From contig NZ_LGKN01000003.1 of the NCBI RefSeq assembly GCF_001306175.1, forward strand, positions 124,001 through 188,000: DNA of 64,000 nt, written 5' to 3'. The notes under the pieces are model-generated. The model saw nothing but the letters and a program-made list of their open reading frames with translations, was not told the origin of the DNA and did no database searches. Both the position numbers and the translations under genes were made by a program. Within the stretch, counting starts at the first letter, position 1. Each line of letters starts with the position of its first letter. Positions 59,636 to 64,000 of this stretch are shown here, one piece after another. The stretch is from Ardenticatena maritima (GTDB lineage Bacteria > Chloroflexota > Anaerolineae > Ardenticatenales > Ardenticatenaceae).

Positions 59636-61048
59636 ATGCGTTCGCTCGATGCGTTGCAAAAACTGACGCTCTTTTTCCTGACCGCCTTCTTCGCCGTGGC
59701 GTTGACGACGGGCTATTGGGCGGTTGTGCGCGCCGACGACCTTAACGCGCGCAACGACAATTTGCGCCGTTTGGAACGTGAGCGGCGTGTGGCGCGTGGC
59801 GCTATGCTGGCGCGTGACGGCGAAACCGTGCTGGTGGAAACCACATTCGACGAAGAGGGGCTGGCGCAGCGCATGTACCACATGCCTGCGCTCGCCCCCA
59901 TTACCGGCGTGTGGAGTTTGCGCTACGGCAACAGCGGGCTGGAAGCCGCTTACGATGAGTGGCTGGCGGGGCGCAAAGGCGAACCGTTCACCCAACTGCT
60001 CGACAACCTGCTCCACCGCCCCGTGCGCGGGTACGACCTGGTGCTCACCGTAGACCCCGCCCTGCAAGCCGAAGCGGTGCGCTTGCTGGGCGAGCGGCGC
60101 GGCGCGGTGGTGGTCAGCAATGTGGAGACGGGCGACATTCTCGCGCTGGTGAGTCTGCCCACCTACGACCCCAACACCTTTGAGGATGACGCCGAGGCTT
60201 TGCAACAAAGCCCCGCCAATCCACTGCTCAACCGCGCCACACAGGGGCTCTACACGCCTGGCTCGGTCTTCAAAATTGTGACGTTGGCGGGGGCGTTGGC
60301 GAAAGGCAAAACCTCGCTCGATGAACGCTGGCAAGACCCCAACGGCATTTTCTTCGTGAATGGCTTTCCCATTCGCGATTTTGAAGAGCCGCCGCAAGAC
60401 GAATTCGATACGGCGCACGCCCTGGCGTACAGCAGCAATGTGGTGTTTGCCCAATTGGGCTTGCGCCTGGGGGCGGATGCCATGCGTGAAGCCGCACGCG
60501 CGTTTGGGTTTGGGGAACCGCCCCCCATTGCGATTGAAGCCGAAGCGAGCCGCCTGGGGCGCGATGATTTTCTGCTGGACGATGTGGGGCTGGCGAGTAC
60601 CGCGTTTGGGCAGGGGCAGGTGCAGATGACGCCCTTGCATGTCAACCTCATCACAGCGGCGGTTGCGCGTGATGGGCAGTTGCCGCGCCCGCGCCTGGTG
60701 CAGGCTATTCGCACCGCCGACGGCGACACCCTGCAAACCATTCGCCCCATGACCTGGAAGCGCGCCGTCAGCCGCCGTGTTGCGGAGCAGGTGCGCGAGG
60801 CGATGGTCGTTGCAGCGCGCGACGGCTACGCGCGCGCCGGTGCGCCGGCTTGCACCGCGATTGGCGGCAAGACGGGCACAGCGCAGTTGGGGGGAACGCT
60901 CGCGCCGCATGCCTGGTTTACCGCCTTTGCCCCTGCGGAGCAACCGCGCTATGCCGTCACTGTGCTTGTGGAAAACGGCGGGTTGGGGGGCGATGTCGCC
61001 GCCCCCATTGCGCGGCGGTTGATCGAGATGCTGGTGTGTACGCCGTGA
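59636..61048 (+). CDS. Penicillin-binding protein (class B-like transpeptidase)
   Basis: The 470-residue protein has an N-terminal membrane helix (LTLFFLTAFFAVALTTG), a coiled region, and a transpeptidase domain (about 140-470). It has the three active-site motifs TPGSVFK (SxxK), YSSN (SxN) and GGKTGTAQ (KTG). It cross-links peptidoglycan outside the membrane. Class B enzymes usually have a larger N-terminal part, so this one is short. ATG 59636 is used, 20 bp after sucB; a GTG 12 bp earlier is also possible. Confidence 0.92.
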   Translation: MRSLDALQKLTLFFLTAFFAVALTTGYWAVVRADDLNARNDNLRRLERERRVARGAMLARDGETVLVETTFDEEGLAQRMYHMPALAPITGVWSLRYGNSGLEAAYDEWLAGRKGEPFTQLLDNLLHRPVRGYDLVLTVDPALQAEAVRLLGERRGAVVVSNVETGDILALVSLPTYDPNTFEDDAEALQQSPANPLLNRATQGLYTPGSVFKIVTLAGALAKGKTSLDERWQDPNGIFFVNGFPIRDFEEPPQDEFDTAHALAYSSNVVFAQLGLRLGADAMREAARAFGFGEPPPIAIEAEASRLGRDDFLLDDVGLASTAFGQGQVQMTPLHVNLITAAVARDGQLPRPRLVQAIRTADGDTLQTIRPMTWKRAVSRRVAEQVREAMVVAARDGYARAGAPACTAIGGKTGTAQLGGTLAPHAWFTAFAPAEQPRYAVTVLVENGGLGGDVAAPIARRLIEMLVCTP

Positions 61049-61061
61049 AAGCAGGTACGCG

Positions 61062-61394
61062 ATGGATGAGTTTTACGCCAAATTAGCCGAAATGGAGCGC
61101 GAAGGGGTGCCGCTGGCTGTGGCAACGGTGGTACGTGTGCGCGGTTCCGTACCCCGCGAAGTCGGCGCCAAGATGGTCATTCACCCCTACGGGCAGCATT
61201 ACGGCACAGTCGGGGGCGGATGCGGCGAAGCCGATGTCATTCGCGCCGGCATGGATGTCATTCACACGCGACGCCCGCGCTTGATCGAAATTGACCTGAC
61301 CGATGATGTGACCATGCAGTCGTTGGGGGTGTGTGGGGGCGTGATGGATGTCTTCATCGAACCCTGGCCGCCGCAGGAGCCCGACCATGCCTGA
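61062..61394 (+). CDS. XdhC/CoxI-family small domain protein
   Basis: The 110-residue protein is a stand-alone XdhC_CoxI domain: AVATVVRVRGSVPREVGAKM, then GTVGGGCGEADVI and SLGVCGGVMDVFIEPW. XdhC proteins bind molybdenum cofactor and deliver it, after sulfuration, to molybdenum hydroxylases. Here the small domain and the Rossmann domain are on two overlapping genes. It begins 13 bp after the penicillin-binding protein gene and overlaps the next gene by 8 bp. Confidence 0.88.
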   Translation: MDEFYAKLAEMEREGVPLAVATVVRVRGSVPREVGAKMVIHPYGQHYGTVGGGCGEADVIRAGMDVIHTRRPRLIEIDLTDDVTMQSLGVCGGVMDVFIEPWPPQEPDHA

Positions 61395-62226
61395 GGACGA
61401 CCTGCGCCGTGCGCTCTATGCGGCAATCCAGCGGCGCGAGCCGGTGGCGCGTGTGGTGCTCATTGCTGGACCAGAGCCGCTTGTCGGGCGGCAGGCGCTG
61501 GTGTGGTTGCAGGGCGACCCGTTGGGCGCACTTGGGCTACCCGAAGCGGTCTGGGCGCAGGTTGTGCGCGATGCCCGCATAGCGATTGAACAGCGGCGGC
61601 ACACCACGCAGACCTACGCGCTGGATGCAACCACCACCGTCCAGGTGTTCATGGAAGTGATTGGGCGACCGCCCACGCTTCTCATCGTCGGCGCGGGGCA
61701 CATTGCGCAACCGCTGGCACAGGTGGGGGCGCTGTGCGATTTTCGCGTCATCGTGGTGGACGACCGCCCCGCCTACGCTCGTCCCGACCGCTTTCCTACC
61801 GCCGACGAGGTGCTTGCCATCCCGTTCGATGACCTTCCCGCCCATGTTCCGCTGGACCGCGATACCTACGTGGTGCTGGTGACGCGCGGGCACCAGCATG
61901 ATGTTGATGTGCTCTTGCGCATTCTCGATGCCCCGCTCGCCTATATCGGCATGATTGGTTCGCGGCGGCGCATTCAGGGCGTGTTTGCGTTGCTGAAAAC
62001 CACCCACCACCTGACGGATGAGCAACTCTCGCGCGTGTATGCGCCCATCGGGCTGGATATTGGCGCTGAAACGCCCGCGGAGATTGCGGTTGCCATCATG
62101 GGGGAGATCATCCTCGTGCGGCGCGGCGGCACGGGGCGACCGCTGTCGGATGCGTTGTGGGTGGGGAAGCGGCGCGTGCATGTATGGCGCACTCAACGGA
62201 ACCGTGGCACAGGGGATGCACAATGA
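61387..62226 (+). CDS. XdhC-family protein with Rossmann domain
   Basis: The 279-residue protein has an N-terminal divergent XdhC_CoxI-like part (1 to about 85) and the XdhC Rossmann domain (about 97-265). Motifs are [43 protein letters not shown] and [10 protein letters not shown], ending [20 protein letters not shown]. It should act with the small domain protein upstream in cofactor delivery. No molybdenum hydroxylase gene is in the window. The end overlaps the YigZ-type gene by 4 bp. Confidence 0.9.
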   Translation: MPEDDLRRALYAAIQRREPVARVVLIAGPEPLVGRQALVWLQGDPLGALGLPEAVWAQVVRDARIAIEQRRHTTQTYALDATTTVQVFMEVIGRPPTLLIVGAGHIAQPLAQVGALCDFRVIVVDDRPAYARPDRFPTADEVLAIPFDDLPAHVPLDRDTYVVLVTRGHQHDVDVLLRILDAPLAYIGMIGSRRRIQGVFALLKTTHHLTDEQLSRVYAPIGLDIGAETPAEIAVAIMGEIILVRRGGTGRPLSDALWVGKRRVHVWRTQRNRGTGDAQ

Positions 62227-62858
62227 GCGAACGCTACCCGATTCCCGCCGGTGTTCACCGTGTTGAAGAAATCATCAACCGCAGTCGTTTTATCACCACG
62301 ATAGGGCATGCCCCAACTGTGGAAGCCGCCCGCGCGTTCATTGCACACGTGCGCGAGGAATTCGCCGACGCCACACACAACTGCTGGGCGTATGTGGTTG
62401 GACCGCCGGGCTCCACGGCGCAGGTCGGCATGAGCGACGATGGCGAACCGCACGGCACGGCGGGGCGTCCCATGCTGACGGTGCTGTTGCATAGCGGCGT
62501 CGGGGAGATTGTGGCGGTTGTCACGCGCTACTACGGCGGTATCAAACTGGGCAAAGGGGGGCTGGTGCGGGCGTACAGCGGCGGCGTCAAATTGGCGTTG
62601 GAAACGTTGCCGCTGGTTGAAAAAGTCCCACGGCGGCGTCTGGTGCTCACGTTCGATTATTCCTTCCTGACGCCTGTTCAGCGGCTTTTGCCCTCGTTTG
62701 AAGCGGATGTGCGCGAAGAAACGTACACCGAGCACGTTCGCCTGGCGCTGGATGTCCCCGAAGAACAGGCGGATGCTTTCATCGAAGCCGTGCGGGAATT
62801 GACGCATGGTCGCCTGAATGTGGAACCCGCACCTGGTGAACCCCATTCAATCGGCTAA
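62223..62858 (+). CDS. YigZ/IMPACT family protein
   Basis: The 211-residue protein has the IMPACT N-terminal domain (1 to about 125) with [20 protein letters not shown], the conserved [14 protein letters not shown] and [20 protein letters not shown]-terminal DUF1949-like ferredoxin fold follows. Members bind nucleic acids or ribosomes and are linked to translation control; the function in bacteria is unclear. The start overlaps the XdhC gene (ATGA), so it probably belongs to the same transcription unit. Confidence 0.93.
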   Translation: MSERYPIPAGVHRVEEIINRSRFITTIGHAPTVEAARAFIAHVREEFADATHNCWAYVVGPPGSTAQVGMSDDGEPHGTAGRPMLTVLLHSGVGEIVAVVTRYYGGIKLGKGGLVRAYSGGVKLALETLPLVEKVPRRRLVLTFDYSFLTPVQRLLPSFEADVREETYTEHVRLALDVPEEQADAFIEAVRELTHGRLNVEPAPGEPHSIG

Positions 62859-62882
62859 ACCAATCGCACAAAGGAGCGCACA

Positions 62883-63797
62883 ATGCCTGAGATTGCCATC
62901 ATGATTGAAGGGCAAAATGGCCTCAATTGGGAGCGCTGGAAGCGCATTGCCCATGCCGTGGAAGATTTGGGCTTTGTAGGGCTCTATCGCTCCGACCACT
63001 TCACCAACGCCAACCCACCCGACAAAGACTCGCTGGAACTGTGGGTCTCGTTGACCTGGCTGGCGAGCCACACCTCGCGTATCGAGTTTGGTCCCCTGGT
63101 CACGCCGGTTTCGTTCCGCCATCCCGTCTTTACAGCCCGCATGGCGAAAGATGTGGACGATTTGTCAGGCGGGCGGCTGGTGCTTGGTGTGGGGGCTGGC
63201 TGGCAAGAGCGCGAGCATGCCATGTTCGGCTTTGATTTGCTTTCGGTGCGTGAACGGTTCGCCCGTTTTGAAGAAGGGTTGGAAGTCATCACCCGCCTGC
63301 TGCGCTCTGAGGAGCGCGTCACGTTTTATGGGCGTTACTACCACTTGCAGGATGCCATTCTCTTGCCGCGCCCGCACCGACCGGGGGGACCGCCTGTGCT
63401 GATTGGCGGCAACGGCCCGCGGCGGACGTTGCCGCTGGTGGCGCGCTACGCAGATGAGTGGAACGCCGTGTTCATTCCGCCTGCACGCATTGCCGAATTG
63501 AATGCGCGGCTGGATGAGTTGCTGCGTGCAGAAGGTCGGCGTCCCAGCGACGTGCGCCGCTCATTGATGACGGGGCTCATCTTCGGGCGTGATGCAACCG
63601 AACTGGCGCGCAAGTTGGAAGGGCGTCCACCGGCTGACGAGTTGCGGGCGCGCGGGCTGATTGTGGGCATGCCGTCGGAAGTGCGCGAGCAAATTGCCGC
63701 GTTGGACACCGTGGGTGTCCAGCGTGTCATGCTCCAATGGCTCGGTCTGGACGATGTGGACGGGCTGGCGGCGCTCGCCGAGGCGCTGCTCCACTGA
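62883..63797 (+). CDS. Luciferase-like (LLM class) flavin/F420-dependent oxidoreductase
   Basis: The 304-residue protein is a TIM-barrel member of the LLM family: AIMIEGQNGLNWERWKRIAHAVEDLGF, the segment GLYRSDHF, IEFGPLVTPVSFRHP, RLVLGVGAGWQEREH and PPVLIGGNGPRRTL. Whether it uses F420 or FMN cannot be settled by eye. The substrate is unknown. The start follows AAAGGAG. It is the last gene of the plus-strand series, 24 bp after the YigZ gene. Confidence 0.9.
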   Translation: MPEIAIMIEGQNGLNWERWKRIAHAVEDLGFVGLYRSDHFTNANPPDKDSLELWVSLTWLASHTSRIEFGPLVTPVSFRHPVFTARMAKDVDDLSGGRLVLGVGAGWQEREHAMFGFDLLSVRERFARFEEGLEVITRLLRSEERVTFYGRYYHLQDAILLPRPHRPGGPPVLIGGNGPRRTLPLVARYADEWNAVFIPPARIAELNARLDELLRAEGRRPSDVRRSLMTGLIFGRDATELARKLEGRPPADELRARGLIVGMPSEVREQIAALDTVGVQRVMLQWLGLDDVDGLAALAEALLH

Positions 63798-63817
63798 CAG
63801 CGTACCGGCTGCATGAA

Positions 63818-63853
63818 AAGACCTGGCAGGCTTTCAACGTCTGCCAGGTCTTT
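63818..63853. terminator. Terminator after the luciferase-like gene
   Basis: AAGACCTGGCAG and CTGCCAGGTCTT form a 12-bp stem with an 11-nt loop, followed by TGTGTG. It lies between convergent genes. Confidence 0.8.
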
Positions 63854-63879
63854 GTGTGTCGCGTGGGCGCAGGTGGGCG

Positions 63880-64000
63880 CTAGCGCCCGCGCCACCAATC
63901 CTTCCGCGAGCGGGGGTCCATGAATGTGCCGTTATCGCGAATGGCAACGCGAATTTCCGAACCGCGGGCGCGCCCGATGGGTTGGCCGCCCATCACCGCC
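63880..64000 (-). CDS. C-terminal fragment of an uncharacterised protein (runs off window)
   Basis: A minus-strand frame enters from the window edge and ends at a TAG at 63882-63880. The visible 40 codons end with RVAIRDNGTFMDPRSRKDWW and a basic tail. The composition looks like real coding sequence and the terminator at 63818-63853 follows it. No family can be named from so short a piece. Confidence 0.55.
   Translation of the reverse strand, partial: AVMGGQPIGRARGSEIRVAIRDNGTFMDPRSRKDWWRGR

Noticed and set aside
1-64000. tRNA, rRNA, CRISPR arrays, IS elements, prophage genes
   Set aside because: I looked for cloverleaf-like stems, regularly spaced repeats, transposase motifs and phage structural genes and saw none. 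The only mobile-DNA hint is the composition change near position 900. A covariance-model scan would be the decisive check for small RNAs.

Overview
The window is about 64 kb of G+C-rich bacterial chromosome. It is densely coded, with 52 complete or partial protein genes on both strands. I see no tRNA, rRNA, CRISPR array, IS element or phage block. The gene set points to a Chloroflexota (an Ardenticatenia-like thermophile is my guess, not proven): secreted proteins with Thr-Pro linkers, lipoproteins, a DnaB-DnaD-DnaI-like primosome cluster, a BMP-type nucleoside transporter, an F420/FMN luciferase-like oxidoreductase, and aerobic TCA-cycle enzymes.

Layout. (1) 1-1.4 kb: an A+T-rich end of what looks like an accessory island. 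It holds the N-terminus of a sacsin/Hsp90-like GHKL ATPase directly downstream of a truncated CHAT-protease gene. (2) 1.8-8.4 kb, minus strand: a secreted nuclease, an R2lox oxidase overlapping a BtrH-like gene, aconitase and a GYD protein. (3) 8.6-13.5 kb, plus strand: a BMP-type ABC importer whose first permease carries a frameshift. (4) 13.6-22.7 kb, minus strand: Nnr, a histidine phosphatase, the replication cluster dnaB-dnaD-tandem DnaC-like ATPase, a bifunctional nuclease, a DsbA-like thioredoxin, MoeA and an HxlR regulator. (5) 23-28.4 kb: a WYL regulator, a PRC/BON protein, a CHAT-FGE fusion, a HAD phosphatase and Hsp20. (6) 28.5-33.2 kb: a divergent unit with an LPETG spondin-domain protein on one side and a two-component system, a sulfite-oxidase-like molybdoenzyme and a pentaheme cytochrome on the other, separated by an array of 11-bp PhoP/PhoB-like boxes. 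(7) 33.4-46.1 kb: acs, a NarL-type two-component pair, a three-gene envelope operon (large GT-C-like membrane protein, Ig-like lipoprotein, membrane-anchored GH5-like protein), and a MoxR/VWA pair. (8) 46.1-51.3 kb: hutH, a LysM lipoprotein, add-pgeF, an orphan, and a membrane-anchored Trm112-like protein without its cysteines. (9) 51.3-54.8 kb, minus strand: a tightly coupled pterin operon (CDP-alcohol phosphatidyltransferase, a three-domain PTPS, FolE, SDR). (10) 55.5-63.8 kb, plus strand: sucA-sucB, a penicillin-binding protein, a split XdhC pair, YigZ, and a luciferase-like oxidoreductase.

How they work together. Aconitase, SucA/SucB and Acs indicate an oxidative TCA cycle with acetate activation. 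The BMP importer with add and pgeF suggests purine-nucleoside uptake and breakdown. FolE, PTPS and SDR match the three steps of tetrahydrobiopterin-type synthesis. MoeA, the SUOX-like enzyme and the XdhC and MoxR/VWA accessory proteins indicate molybdenum enzymes. The most unusual items are the triple PTPS operon, the duplicated DnaC-like loader, the CHAT-FGE fusion, the R2lox-BtrH pair and the phased regulator boxes at 29.35-29.42 kb.
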